A stretch of DNA of 64,000 nt, taken from assembly GCA_949317995.1 (NCBI GenBank), contig OX439036.1, positions 24,278,854 through 24,342,853 on the forward strand, given 5' to 3'. This stretch comes from Acholoe squamosa. Its lineage: Eukaryota; Annelida; Polychaeta; Phyllodocida; Polynoidae. Positions 23,601-32,753 of the stretch are shown here, one piece after another; the first letter of the stretch is position 1, and each line of letters begins with the position of its first letter. The position numbers and the translations under genes are program-made. The notes below the pieces were generated by a model. The model searched no databases. It was given only the letters and a program-made list of their open reading frames with translations, and had not been told where the DNA came from.

Positions 23601-25768
23601 ACAAAAGCTGTACATGCATACCGAAGGTGATCTAGCATGAGCTACTAGGACACCTAGTGAGTAGGGCCAGTACTAAGTGTCCTGAGCTGCTCCTGCAAGT
23701 GCACTTCTCAATCAAACGCCCTCTTGTGAGTTCGGTAGGAAACACTGAACTCACAAGAGGGCGTTTGATTGAGTAGGAAGCACTAGTTAATGAGTTTGAC
23801 TTCAGTACAAGCACACAATAAGGTGTATCATGATAATTATTCCTCATGAAAAGAATTCTATATTTTTTTATTTTTTTTTTGTTGTTTTTTGTTTTATTAA
23901 TCGAGCGCTTTCCTGTAAAAAAAAGACAACAATCAGAAAAGAGACTGCATTCTACCCTACGTCATAGACCATGCAACATAAAATATCTTTTGTGACTAGA
24001 GTAGAAATTATGAGTATTGTTGACTTCCCTTGACCAGGTGGAGACCATAGGGGACGCCTACATGGTGGTGTCCGGATTGCCTATCCGTAATGGCACCAAC
24101 CACGCCCGGGAGATCTGCCGGATGTCCATTTGTCTACTCATTGCCGTCAAATCCTTCAAGATCCGCCACTGTCCGGGAGAGCAGCTCAGGATCCGTATTG
24201 GCATACACTCAGGTTTGTGGGGATTGGATTGGAAAGTCTTTTATTTATCCTGTATGCATTAGGCTTAGAGCCTGTCGTGCCTTTTAACAGCTAATATGAA
24301 AAATATGGTCCCTTACTTTAAAGTCCCGATTTTAATAACTATATACGCTCTTCTGAGTAAATGCAGATGTGTCTGCCACAATACGATGTTGATTGGTTAC
24401 GATTGGTTACGTCTGGACAACCTGGGTTGATAGATGGTAATTCACCCCAAGTTGTACAAGAAAACAATTATTGAATATATTAATAACCAAGTTTATTATA
24501 ATATAATACAACGATCTTGGTTTTGTGGCGTGTGTGCTTCTAACTTAAAAGATATTTAATATTCAACAGTCATTTCTTAGAGTGTATACTTATAATCTAA
24601 GTATACATTACACTCTAAGGAAGTGCACCAGGCATCCTCGTTAAACTAAACAGTGAAACGCCGTAATTGTTATGCAGTGAACAGATGTAGTTTCTAGAAT
24701 GAAGCTCCAGATGGCAGTACAGTAGACCGCTGTGGTTCAAGGAATCTCTGTGAAAATAATGGTGAAATCCTTGTATCAAAGTTGACAGAAACCTGTCGTT
24801 ATTTCGACATTTATTTTACAGTGTACGCATCTATCATGATCAGGCATGAAGTTATCTGGTTAAATCACTTTAGATCAATGACCAGCATTTTATAATTGAA
24901 CCATTTTCCTATTTTTACCACAGGACCAGTTGTCGCTGGTGTCGTAGGTTTAAGAATGCCTAGGTATTGTTTATTCGGCGACACCGTCAACACATCTTCT
25001 AGAATGGAATCTAATGGTCAAGGTAAACACGTTCACTATAGTGAAATTTTGATCTTATCATTCATTAGACGGTCATATTATCAGAGATTCGTATGTATAC
25101 TATGATTTTATGTCCTAATAGCATGTCTGCATACTTGACGTCGCATTGTATATGTTGCTATCTGTCAAACAACAGACTTTATTCATGAAAAATAGATATT
25201 TTATCTATAGTTCTTTGATATGATTATTGTACTGAATGCTCCTGCTGCTATATCGACCATGGTGATTCATTATCATTACGTTCTTATTCCCAAAGCCCTG
25301 AAGATTCATCTCAGTCCAAAGACGAAGGAAATATTAGACGTGTTCGGCACGTTTTGCACCAAAGACAGAGGTGCAGTGGAAATGAAGGTAAGATACACAG
25401 ACTTATGCACTCAATAATTTCAAAATAATAGGCGTCCATCTTCTCAAATAATGTACCAAATTCTATCAGTATCATTGAATATTACCATTAGGTCCAATGG
25501 TGCGTCGTTTTGATTGCCACCATTATATTAGACTTGCAGCAGTGTATATGTTGTTATCATCCTAGCTGCAAGTGACTGGCTTAGAAAGGTGAAACGAATG
25601 ACTACCAATATTTAAAAAAGGAGGATTTGACCCTAATAAAAACTGTATACATATGTGCCACTACGTGTATTGCAGGGCCTGGGCGCAGTGTACACGTATT
25701 GGCTAGTAGGAGAGCGCAATGAGGAGCACCCTGATTGGATGTTAGACTGGATGCAGGATGACACGTGA
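5569..25768 (+). CDS. receptor guanylyl cyclase, natriuretic-peptide-receptor type (3' part, spliced)
   Basis: Transmembrane receptor that converts GTP to cGMP when an extracellular ligand binds. The window holds the last 620 residues: transmembrane helix, pseudokinase (kinase homology domain), coiled-coil dimerisation helix and class III cyclase domain. Exons, all with GT-AG borders and consistent phase: 5569-5653; 6587-6710 or 7234-7399; 9479-9577; 10493-10570; 14575-14679; 15060-15131; 16633-16798; 19771-19926; 20335-20512; 20904-21053; 21517-21640; 23183-23251; 24038-24212; 24924-25022; 25296-25387; 25676-25768 (TGA stop). Order and motifs match vertebrate NPR-A/NPR-B closely: [104 protein letters not shown]. 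The metal-binding Asp and the Glu and Cys linked to guanine choice are present, so it should be active. The ligand-binding ectodomain and start codon lie left of the window. The assignment to the membrane guanylyl cyclase family is firm. Which vertebrate subtype it corresponds to cannot be decided. Confidence 0.95.
6587..6710 (+). CDS. receptor cyclase alternative exon A (juxtamembrane, GSRxSL segment)
   Basis: 124-nt exon with acceptor ctcatag and donor gtaggg. It completes the Arg codon (CG|G) and ends in phase 0. It encodes [18 protein letters not shown] and then [12 protein letters not shown]. This matches the N-terminal edge of the NPR kinase homology domain, including the GSR(L/M)(T/S)L stretch. 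In vertebrate NPR-A/B that stretch carries the Ser/Thr phosphosites needed for full activity (established knowledge). It is the canonical-looking member of a pair with 7234-7399. Confidence 0.88.
7234..7399 (+). CDS. receptor cyclase alternative exon B (diverged copy of exon A)
   Basis: 166-nt exon with acceptor tttctttaaag and donor gtaaaa. Like exon A it completes CG|C to Arg and ends in phase 0. It has no stop in that frame. It encodes [20 protein letters not shown] and then IPRKRQTHN...[12 protein letters not shown]. The core RVNWEDVFY...PRKR lines up with [10 protein letters not shown]...EKRK of exon A, but the GSRMSL phosphosite stretch is replaced by an Asn/Ser-rich, longer tail. Using both exons in one mRNA would shift the frame, so they look mutually exclusive. 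No transcript evidence is available here. Confidence 0.7.
7400..9478. other. intron, no further feature recognised
   Basis: Intron between alternative exon B and the exon at 9479. I see no further exon-like segment, hairpin or obvious repeat in it. Confidence 0.6.
9479..20512 (+). CDS. receptor cyclase exons: kinase homology domain (pseudokinase)
   Basis: Eight exons: 9479-9577, 10493-10570, 14575-14679, 15060-15131, 16633-16798, 19771-19926 and 20335-20512 form the domain, following exon A or B. The Gly-loop region is degenerate. The ATP-site Lys is in LVAIKKIN. The catalytic loop reads SHGNLKSSN in place of HRDxKxxN, the pseudokinase signature of this family, while DFG is kept (ITDFGLHSL; vertebrate NPRs usually have DYG). 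APE-like WMAPELLRM and [13 protein letters not shown] follow, then [12 protein letters not shown]. This domain passes the ligand signal to the cyclase and is controlled by ATP and phosphorylation in relatives. Confidence 0.92.
11159..12055. mobile_element. CTAAAC-rich terminal-inverted-repeat element, copy 1
   Basis: About 897 bp inside the intron 10571-14574. The ends are inverted copies: ACTGCAAAAATGGTGTTTAG at the left and its complement, ending ATTTTTGCAGT, at the right. The outer 150-250 bp on each side are packed with GTTTAG/CTAAAC words, including AACATGTTTA palindromes, while the middle is ordinary AT-rich DNA. No open frame longer than about 70 codons. Non-autonomous DNA element of unknown family. 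No clear target-site duplication was seen. Confidence 0.8.
12421..13909. mobile_element. CTAAAC-rich terminal-inverted-repeat element, copy 2, interrupted
   Basis: Starts ACTGCAAAAATGGTGTTTAG and ends ACACCATTTTAGCAGT. Its body matches the reverse complement of copy 1. For example, the stretch around 13265-13290 (ACACCAGGTAGCAGCACTAC) mirrors GGTAGTGCTGCTACCTGGTG at 11803-11822. Length is about 1489 bp, but 619 bp of that is a later MITE (12566-13184). Without it the copy is about 870 bp, close to copy 1. The two copies lie in opposite orientation, 365 bp apart. Confidence 0.8.
12566..13184. mobile_element. TGTGACC-ended MITE nested in the CTAAAC element
   Basis: Ends TATGTGACC...CAAGCAAAAACACCC at the left and the complement of TATGTGACCCATCAAGCAAG at the right, flanked by TA. 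It interrupts copy 2 of the CTAAAC element and so is younger. It contains GGTTGCCATGGCAACC and a segment ending GCCCCCTGGTGGCC. No coding capacity. TA target duplication suggests mobilisation by a Tc1/mariner-like transposase (inference). Confidence 0.75.
15964..16271. repeat. 308-bp near-perfect palindrome (foldback element)
   Basis: Left arm from CGCACTGAAAACATGGAAGA, right arm ending TCTTCCATGTTTTCAGTGCG, symmetric about position 16117, with arms of about 145 bp and only a few mismatches in the centre. The interior repeats TTTAGGTCGTCA-type words. It lies in the cyclase intron 15132-16632. It looks like a foldback MITE. The near-identity of the arms suggests recent insertion or strong homogenisation. 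Confidence 0.9.
16799..19770. other. long intron; nothing coding seen
   Basis: 2972-nt intron of the cyclase. A stretch at about 16970-17300 resembles in style the MITE-like DNA at 21696-22150 (both carry GCATAAATTATGCTAATTAG). A poly-G run sits at about 19339. No exon was recognised. Confidence 0.55.
20904..21053 (+). CDS. receptor cyclase exon: dimerisation (signalling) helix
   Basis: 150-nt exon encoding [20 protein letters not shown] and then [20 protein letters not shown]. This is the conserved coiled coil that joins the kinase homology domain to the cyclase domain and aligns two subunits. It ends in AG of an Arg codon completed at 21517. Confidence 0.92.
21517..25768 (+). CDS. receptor cyclase exons: guanylyl cyclase catalytic domain and C-terminus
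   Basis: Six exons: 21517-21640, 23183-23251, 24038-24212, 24924-25022, 25296-25387 and 25676-25768. They hold [14 protein letters not shown] (metal Asp), [20 protein letters not shown] (second metal Asp region), [15 protein letters not shown] (guanine-contact Glu), [28 protein letters not shown] (guanine-contact Cys), [10 protein letters not shown] (Arg/Asn transition-state residues) and [15 protein letters not shown]. All key residues for GTP use appear intact. The protein ends with a short acidic tail, [10 protein letters not shown]. Confidence 0.95.
21696..22150. mobile_element. degraded relative of the TGTGACC MITE
   Basis: In opposite orientation to the element at 12566-13184 it shares GGTGAGCCAGCAAGCA, CCACCAGGGGGCAC, GAATTCAATGG and a TTGCCATGG core in the same order. 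The left end is at about 21696. The right end could not be fixed. Located in the cyclase intron 21641-23182. Confidence 0.5.
23708..23772. repeat. perfect 26-bp stem-loop
   Basis: Arms 23708-23733 (TCAATCAAACGCCCTCTTGT...) and 23747-23772 are exact reverse complements around a 13-nt loop. Intron 23252-24037 of the cyclase. No terminal-repeat element was recognised around it. Confidence 0.9.
24576..24619. repeat. imperfect palindrome
   Basis: CTTAGAGTGTATACTTA faces TAAGTATACATTACACTCTAAG. The right arm has a few extra bases. In the cyclase intron 24213-24923. Confidence 0.75.
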
Positions 25769-25946
25769 TAGCTTCCTAAATTCACCTATTATCACCCAGA
25801 CGTTATCACCAATCTTATCAGCCCTCTACCAAAACCCCGCATCTCCTCCCCGTGCTGGACCCGGGAAGTCTTCCTTAGAAAAAGCACCCCAATAACGGAC
25901 AGAACAGACCCTGAAAAAAGGGAATTGAAACCTTGGACAGGGATGT

Positions 25947-25999
<53 letters not shown>

Positions 26000-28559
26000 G
26001 TATATGAACCCTTTTCACAGCCGGCTGTAATATAAACAAGTTTTGGTCTAGTAAGACACTGCATCTATGAATAGGTTCCAAGAAAACACAATGAAGAGTT
26101 CTGATGGAATTCTAGAAAGGCCATAGCTAGTCCAGATTTGCTAGGTTCTGTCATAGACTTCTACTTCCAGATCTACAATAATGAACGTGTACCTTAAGTC
26201 AGTCTATGGGACTCTCAGCTTCCAACTCCCATATGAAGTTGAGAGGACCAGGTACATGTATATAAATAGGCCTGATAAGCCTAAGACTTTAAAGGCCAAG
26301 CCTAACTTAAAAACTTCCTCATCTTCGACTGAAGACAGATTATCTAGTATAGCGTTATCGCACAGGGAGTACGTTGTTGTTATGATTATCAATGTCTCTA
26401 TCATGTGATACTTCAGGGGGACTCACTAATATAATTATGTATAAAGACATTGTTTACATACTGAAAATATGAAGAAAAGGTCCAGAAGAAGGACCTACTC
26501 TATGTCATGTATATATGTGGCGCAATGATCTCGACTATACGTATTGTCATTATTTCTTATGAAGTCATCGTTATCATTCCAGATATTTCCTCCCTCTGGG
26601 AATTCGTGCTAACAGCGCCGACATGTTTGTTATTTGATTGTGTGAGTCCATGCGATATACATATTATAAATGTTTCCTTAAACAGAGGTTGTATGTGAAG
26701 TGTATGGGAACACAGGTTATTATTGTATTATTATCATTAATGTTAATGTTGCTGCTGCGGTTATTAAGATAGGTACATGCCGATCGTCATGTTTTGGCTA
26801 TGTGGACACTAAAGAAAAAACACTGAAAAACAAGGCGGGAAATGACGTCTGCTTTGGAAAAATGTCGTCTGGTCTACAAATAACGTCTACTGACATTGAG
26901 AATTTTGCTCAAGGTCAAGGCTCAACGACGAGTTCAGAATGTCCACAGGTCTCTAATTGTGAATTGGTGGGAACTTTGAAGGGCACTACAAACTGAAGGG
27001 TATTGAAGATATCACTGCAGGCCCAGAGAAGGGCGTTTCTCCCCCATTGCGCTCTATATCGAATAAAGAGGTGCTTGTATCCACTTCCAGGCTGCTTGTG
27101 AAGACAATATTAGATGTATGCCATACATTCTGAAAAAGATGATACATATGTTTCACTTTTTTCACAATGGACCAGCTTCCCAAGAGAAATTTTCGTCACA
27201 AAAAGTATTAGTGTGAGAATTTAGTTGTGTTTTACAACTATAAAATACCATCAAAGTAGTTCTAGGTTTTCAGGATTAGTCACTGTGTTGATAACAAATT
27301 GTTATGATCAGTTTTCTTGTTATAACAGTGGGTATCTAGGTCCATGGTTATACTCAACAATCATGTTTGACAAATGATCCGTTACAATTAACACACATTA
27401 ATGTTGGGACCCTGAACCTTGCATTGGATGGCCTTGACCTGATGATCAAGGTCAGCGATCCTCTTTCAGGCATTATTAACATCATCATTTTTTTATTATT
27501 ATTATTATATATTCTGCTCATCAGCATTGAAATAACTGTTTTCCTGAGCCATAAGCGATGAGAATGTGATAACAACTGAGCATACTACTTTGTGACAAGT
27601 ACTTAGGCTGAAGAGAAACTCTTTCATTTTGCCTTTATTTGGGTTGGGTCATATTGACGATCCATAATTATTATATACTATTTACTTGACATGGTTTCGT
27701 GGATGTTACACTGAAAGAGGCTGAGAAAATGCTTTAGTATAATTATAGAGATGTATGTTAATTATGTATATAATTGGCATATAGTGACAATGCTCATATA
27801 TTTTTGCATATATGTTTAATGATGTGAATGTTAAATGATAAAGTCGTTTAAATATGTGAAAGTGGCAATCTAATCCACCAGATTTCCGCAGTGGACTTGA
27901 ATAAATAAAATATAGAGTTAGAGAGAAAGACATAAAAAGGTGTGTATTGTTGCTAGACTTTCAGTAAGAGACTGCTTTCAATCTAAAAGTCTGTAACGAA
28001 TCATACATTAACTTTCTGATTTGGATTTTCTTTGGTTGAATTCCATGACAAATGAGATGTTCTTCCCCAGTAGTAACGGTACTCAAAGTTACTCTTGTTA
28101 CACAGAACGAGATATAGCAGCCATGCGCCACTTTTTAATATTGACCAAGCAGATACCAACAGGGCGAGGTTACATAAGAGAAAAAGAGAGAATTTTTTGT
28201 ATGATAATTTTCTCCAGGTTTTTTTTTTGTGATAGATGCAAAGAATAGCATGTATTCACACATCAGCATTATATTTCTTGAAACTTTGTTTTGATGAAAT
28301 TAAAGATTGGAAAATTTATCACCGCTTCTTCGAAAACGACGTGTGCACCGCTGACCCGGCGGTATAGACTCAGGGGATACCCTGGGCCAATTACAGCGAA
28401 TTCTATAGCACAACCAAAGGCAGCAGAGGGAGACAAGTAATTTACTAATCATGAAGTTTTGTCTATCACCAGCAGAAGTTCTACAGTGGAAATCTTATTA
28501 GCCCCTTAACATCGGAGAATAACATCTGACTAATGTATACAGGTTCCCCTACTGCCGCT
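25769..28559. other. 3' UTR / intergenic between convergent genes
   Basis: Lies between the cyclase stop and the stop of the first SOCS-box gene, which runs the other way. Candidate poly(A) signals for the cyclase are AATAAA at 27062-27067 and the AATAAATAAA run at about 27899. Which is used cannot be told. No coding region was recognised. Confidence 0.5.
25950..25996. repeat. (CA)n microsatellite
   Basis: About 23 uninterrupted CA units, roughly 180 nt after the cyclase stop codon. Confidence 0.95.
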
Positions 28560-29945
28560 TCACGCCAAACAGCAGCCCACATCAGGACGGAATAAAAGAT
28601 AATTCTTTAATCTAGTAGGCAGTGGGAGTTCCTGCACGGAGGGCCACGTGAGCCACCGACGTAAAGTCAGGCGGCATAAGTTCTGAAGACGTAGATCGAC
28701 AGGCACGGCCATGATGGACACACACGGGGGTTCAATTAAGCCGTCGTTGCCGTCTTCAGCGGTGGCTTCGTCTGCAAGGTAAATGGCCAGGTAGCGGCCG
28801 TTCATGGAGAACATGGGGAATATTGTGTAGGGCATGGGGCCCACTGCTGGCATGCTTGGACAGCAGCGGTACTCTCTAAGCACGGTGAGATGGTCTGAAT
28901 CATATAGCAACACCCCAATCACCTGGAAGAAGCTCTTCCGATGGACGGAGGCGACTAGGGAGGCCAGAAATCGGCCATCTGGAGAGAAGACAAGGTTCTG
29001 GGTGGTTTGTACAGATCCTGGAGCACTAGAGGCTATGATGTCACCCTCCTCCTGCTCCCCTGTTAAGTCATGTACCTGGATGAGATCATTACTATTGACG
29101 ATCATCTTACAGCGACACCCACTGACAACCCTGGTCCAGGGGTACCTGGGGTCAAAGGCTACCACAATGGAGTCACCGTTAAAGGGGAAGATAACCCGAG
29201 GGTCAGGCACCTTACGGTTGAGGTTGGTAAGATCATAAAGACAGACGTCATTCTTTTCAGGTTCAAAACGGTACGTACGAGCAAAAGCCCAATTTGGCCG
29301 CAGGAGAAGGCGGCTGAAGTCTGGACTTAGTGTGGCCTCCATAAGGTAAGGGTTGTCATCCTCTGTTTCCACGGTGAACACATGCAGCACCTGGTAGGTA
29401 TGTTCAAGCTCCTTAATTATCACTATTTTGTTGGCACCTGTGGCTCTTACCACCTGGAGGACCTGGTGGTCGTCCCTGCCCCCTATCACATTTACCCTCC
29501 CTAGAGCCCTCACCTGTCCATCCTCCTCATAGGACTCATGCATGAGTCCGCTTAGTTTGAGTGATGCAGGGGTCTGCACCAATTTAGGTAGCGTGCCTTC
29601 TACCACCAGAAGACGTTTACGGTCAAAAACTCCCTGGAGGAAAGGTGGTAGGTCGTTTGGCGTAGTGATGCCATCTTCATCAGTGAACACTCCCCATCGG
29701 CTGGCCAGATCCCCTGGAGACATGACAGAGGCTATCAGGTGCCTGCCTCCGGTAGCCGCAGGCTGGAAGCGGGGACCTCCTCCACGGTCTGAATAGCTGA
29801 CTGCAGGGGAGAAGCCCCAGAGGATAGCACGCCGCTTTTTCCACTTCTTCATGCTGCAGTGTTCTACCACAGGCCAATGGTCAGGGTACCAAGGGGGGTC
29901 CACAGCTTCTTCTCCCTTCCGTCTCTGACTGTGCTTCCCACCCAT
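28560..29945 (-). CDS. single-exon WD40-like propeller protein with SOCS box, paralogue 1
   Basis: 461 aa, uninterrupted. The ATG at 29943-29945 sits in a strong Kozak context (ACCATGG). The protein starts MGGKHSQRRK: Gly2 and Ser6 with following basic residues fit N-myristoylation. The body shows AILWGFSPAVSY near residue 40, RFQPAATGGRHL, FDPRYPWTRV and NLVFSPDGRFLASLV (a WD40/propeller-type strand), then TIFPMFSMNGRYLAIYL. Residues about 417-461 are a SOCS box: BC-box core LQNLCRLTL for Elongin C and Cul5-box core VQELPLPTRLKNYL. Members of this class act as substrate receptors of Elongin B/C-Cullin 5 ubiquitin ligases; the target here is unknown. The overall plan recalls WSB1/WSB2 (WD repeats plus SOCS box), but WD/GH dipeptides are missing. 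Two paralogues follow on the same strand. Confidence 0.9.
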   Translation of the reverse strand: MGGKHSQRRKGEEAVDPPWYPDHWPVVEHCSMKKWKKRRAILWGFSPAVSYSDRGGGPRFQPAATGGRHLIASVMSPGDLASRWGVFTDEDGITTPNDLPPFLQGVFDRKRLLVVEGTLPKLVQTPASLKLSGLMHESYEEDGQVRALGRVNVIGGRDDHQVLQVVRATGANKIVIIKELEHTYQVLHVFTVETEDDNPYLMEATLSPDFSRLLLRPNWAFARTYRFEPEKNDVCLYDLTNLNRKVPDPRVIFPFNGDSIVVAFDPRYPWTRVVSGCRCKMIVNSNDLIQVHDLTGEQEEGDIIASSAPGSVQTTQNLVFSPDGRFLASLVASVHRKSFFQVIGVLLYDSDHLTVLREYRCCPSMPAVGPMPYTIFPMFSMNGRYLAIYLADEATAEDGNDGLIEPPCVSIMAVPVDLRLQNLCRLTLRRWLTWPSVQELPLPTRLKNYLLFRPDVGCCLA

Positions 29946-30109
29946 GGTCCTCCTGTGGGCGCCGCCTTCTGCCTCTCACTCCCAACCACTGTATGGAAGA
30001 TAAGAATTAGCTCAATGTAAAAGATAGAGATAGATAGGATTTAATGCGAAGTGATACGCTATATAACTACTGGCCCGCAGTCAAGAATCTGGGACTATGT
30101 TCCCTGGTC
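29946..30109. other. 5' flank of SOCS-box paralogue 1
   Basis: Contains the presumed 5' UTR and promoter of the minus-strand gene. No TATA box stands out. Confidence 0.4.
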
Positions 30110-30710
30110 TATCCCTGCTTGCTGGTCATCAAGATGTCCACAATTGTCTGTTTATGAATCAGAACCCTATATGACCACATAGATACAAATGTAAATAATG
30201 TTTTTGAATCAGGTATACTTGATCTTCATATTTCTGATCACTCGCCAATATGTGGTGCTTCAACATAAAAACTGCAAAAAAACCTGGAATTTGCCAGGTC
30301 ATATGGAAAGGATGATTACTTGAATTTCAAAAATCAGTTATCAAAATGCTGACTGTTATAAAATAACACATATATAAGGAGCATTTTTATACCATTCAGA
30401 GCCCAAACTGTACTGGACAATGTTATCATAAGTAATAAGCCCACCTCCTGCATATACCTAGATAATAAGAAGGCGTTTGATGCACTATTAAATAGTTACT
30501 TCTTTTTAATTCTCCCTTTTAGAACTTAATAGCAGAAATTCGTGCCTCTAGTTCAAATTTAATACATTATCTAATAACGACCATAAGCAGAAAGGATGCA
30601 GAAATTGTTCGATATGGAGTCACTCAGGGCTCTGTTTAGGCCCAGTTATCTTTTCTGTATGATGTTAACATGATAAACCTCACCGCAACGACTGTAGGAA
30701 TGAGGCCAGG
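30110..30710 (+). mobile_element. heavily decayed LINE fragment (endonuclease and RT remnants)
   Basis: At about 30200-30250 a frame reads GILDLHISDHSPICGA, which carries the ISDH motif of LINE AP-endonucleases. At about 30440-30480 another reads CIYLDNKKAFDALL (RT motif with the first catalytic Asp). At about 30620-30640 another reads RYGVTQGSV. Several stops and frame changes separate them, and most of the RT is deleted. Old relic. Confidence 0.7.
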
Positions 30711-30769
30711 TGATTTAGTTAAGCCATACATTTACTATCACCGTTACTGATTTTACCCCCTCTAATGAA

Positions 30770-31590
30770 GGACACAGTTCCTTTTGAGTATGTTTAACCT
30801 CTCCTACATAGAACAGATTTCACTCTTACTATTTTACCTCCTCCCACGTAGAGCACAGTTCATAATAATCATTATTATGTTTCCCCCACCAATGTAGAAC
30901 ACAGTTCACTATTGCCACGATTAATATTGCACCATCCTATGTAGAACACAGTTCACTATTTCCACGATTAATATTACACCATCCTATGTAGAACACAGTT
31001 CACTATTGCCATGATTAATATTGCACCACCCTATGTAGAACACAGTTCACTATTTCCATGCTTAATTTTACCCCATCCTATGTAGAACACAGTTCACTAT
31101 TGCAATGATTAATATTACACCATCCTATGTAGAACACAGTTCACTATGTCCATGCTTAATTTTACCCCATCCTATGTAGAAGACAGTTCACTATTGCCAT
31201 GATTAATCTTACCCCATCCTATATATAGAACGCAGTTCACTCTTACCATGATTGATTACACCTCTTCCTATGCAGAGCACATTTCACTATTACATTGATG
31301 TTTTTTTTTTCTATTCATATAGTTCACTGTTATCATGATTTTCAGCACTGCTTACCTAACTATTCCCTTCTCCCGTGCGAAATACATTTCATTAATACCA
31401 GGTTTACTTTTTACCTCTTATATAAAATACAGTTCGCTATTACCATGATTAATGTTTACCTACTCCTACATACATGTAGAACACATTTCCTTATCAGCTT
31501 GATATGATATCGGTCCCTCCCATGTAAAATGATTATGTCATGTTTTACTTTCAATATGATCAAATACCTACTCCTCCCATGTTAAAAGTT
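30770..31590. repeat. minisatellite of about 47-bp units
   Basis: The unit TAGAACACAGTTCACTATTG followed by (C/T)CA(C/T)GATTAAT... and a CCATCCTATG end repeats head to tail. It is clearest from 30890 to 31240, with more degenerate units on both sides. About 8 good units and perhaps 15 in all. Lies between SOCS-box paralogues 1 and 2. Confidence 0.85.
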
Positions 31591-32622
31591 ACAGTTCACT
31601 TCAGTGTTCTACACTAAGTAAAACAACTGAATTTGTCGGCTTGATCCCTTTATTTAGGTATCACTTTGAAAAAAAAAACACAAAATAATAGATAGGACTC
31701 GTGCTTTGACAGCAGCCCTTTTAAATTACGTTGATTCTGGTATTCATGTGAATATAAGCAAAGGGGACATAAATAATGTATTTATGGTATGAATATCCAC
31801 CACCATTTCCATTAGACATAGCACACAAGATTGATTTTTGTAAAATGAGTGTAGACTTTATTTCGTACGATATAGAAATGTTAATATAACTTTCCCATGA
31901 TCCATTATGGTTTACTTAATTGTCGTATGCAATCTATCACCATTTACGATATTGATTTACAGTACAATAAATATCCCTATACAATGATGGCTGATATAAC
32001 AGATATATGGGCACTTTCATGTGTTATATCTGTTACTTTTGTTAGGATATGGAAGCACGATCAATTTCAGTAGGGCTTTAATTCTTGATCAGCAGAGAAA
32101 TCACTGTTATTTCCGCAGCCAAAGGGAGACCTGTTTACTTATTCAATCAAGGCGCAACAGCCATATCTCCATGCCAGAGTCATGATTGGATAGTTTAAAA
32201 TTCACATTAGCTTTTACAGTAGACATAGTGCCCCAATGCACAATCCTACTGTCGTAGTAAATGTCAAAAACACACAAAAAAGGTAGCATACTAATGGCGT
32301 TCTGCACCTGTTAATTCTATTTTTAGACATTTTTCAAGAATGATATTATTGGTTGTGGACGTCAGTGGACATTATTTGAGTACAAAGAACAGCCAGTAGT
32401 ATCGGTGTATACGTCATAAGCAAGATACATGGTATTTCATTTATTAACCTGGGAATGGCACGTATTTTCTAATATCTTGGACAAAGGCGCAATTTATAGA
32501 TAAGGATTTTCTGCGTGAAGCACACTGTACCTTGGCAACTACGGCCGTGGGACTATACAGAAAAAGGAAATCTGAACGTGGGTTTCCCAGTACCCGAGCT
32601 TACTATAAAGCAGAAAAACATG
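31591..32622. other. intergenic, nothing recognised
   Basis: AT-rich spacer with no open frame or repeat that I can interpret. Confidence 0.5.
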
Positions 32623-32628
32623 TTTATT
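32623..32628 (-). terminator. poly(A) signal of SOCS-box paralogue 2
   Basis: AATAAA on the minus strand, about 125 nt beyond the stop codon. Confidence 0.5.
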
Positions 32629-32753
32629 AGCAAACAATAGTTTCTTCACTCTTCCCTCAAATCATTACCCAGCTTCGCTTCAATACTTCTCACACCTCAA
32701 TTTCAATACTAATTTTCAGCGGGGGTTTCCATACTGTGGTATATTATAGATGA

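Noticed and set aside
25792-26081. Frames with (Cys-Val)n on the minus strand
   Set aside because: Translation of the CA microsatellite.
28834-29796. Plus-strand frames opposite SOCS-box paralogue 1
   Set aside because: Antisense shadows of a gene with a clear domain structure.
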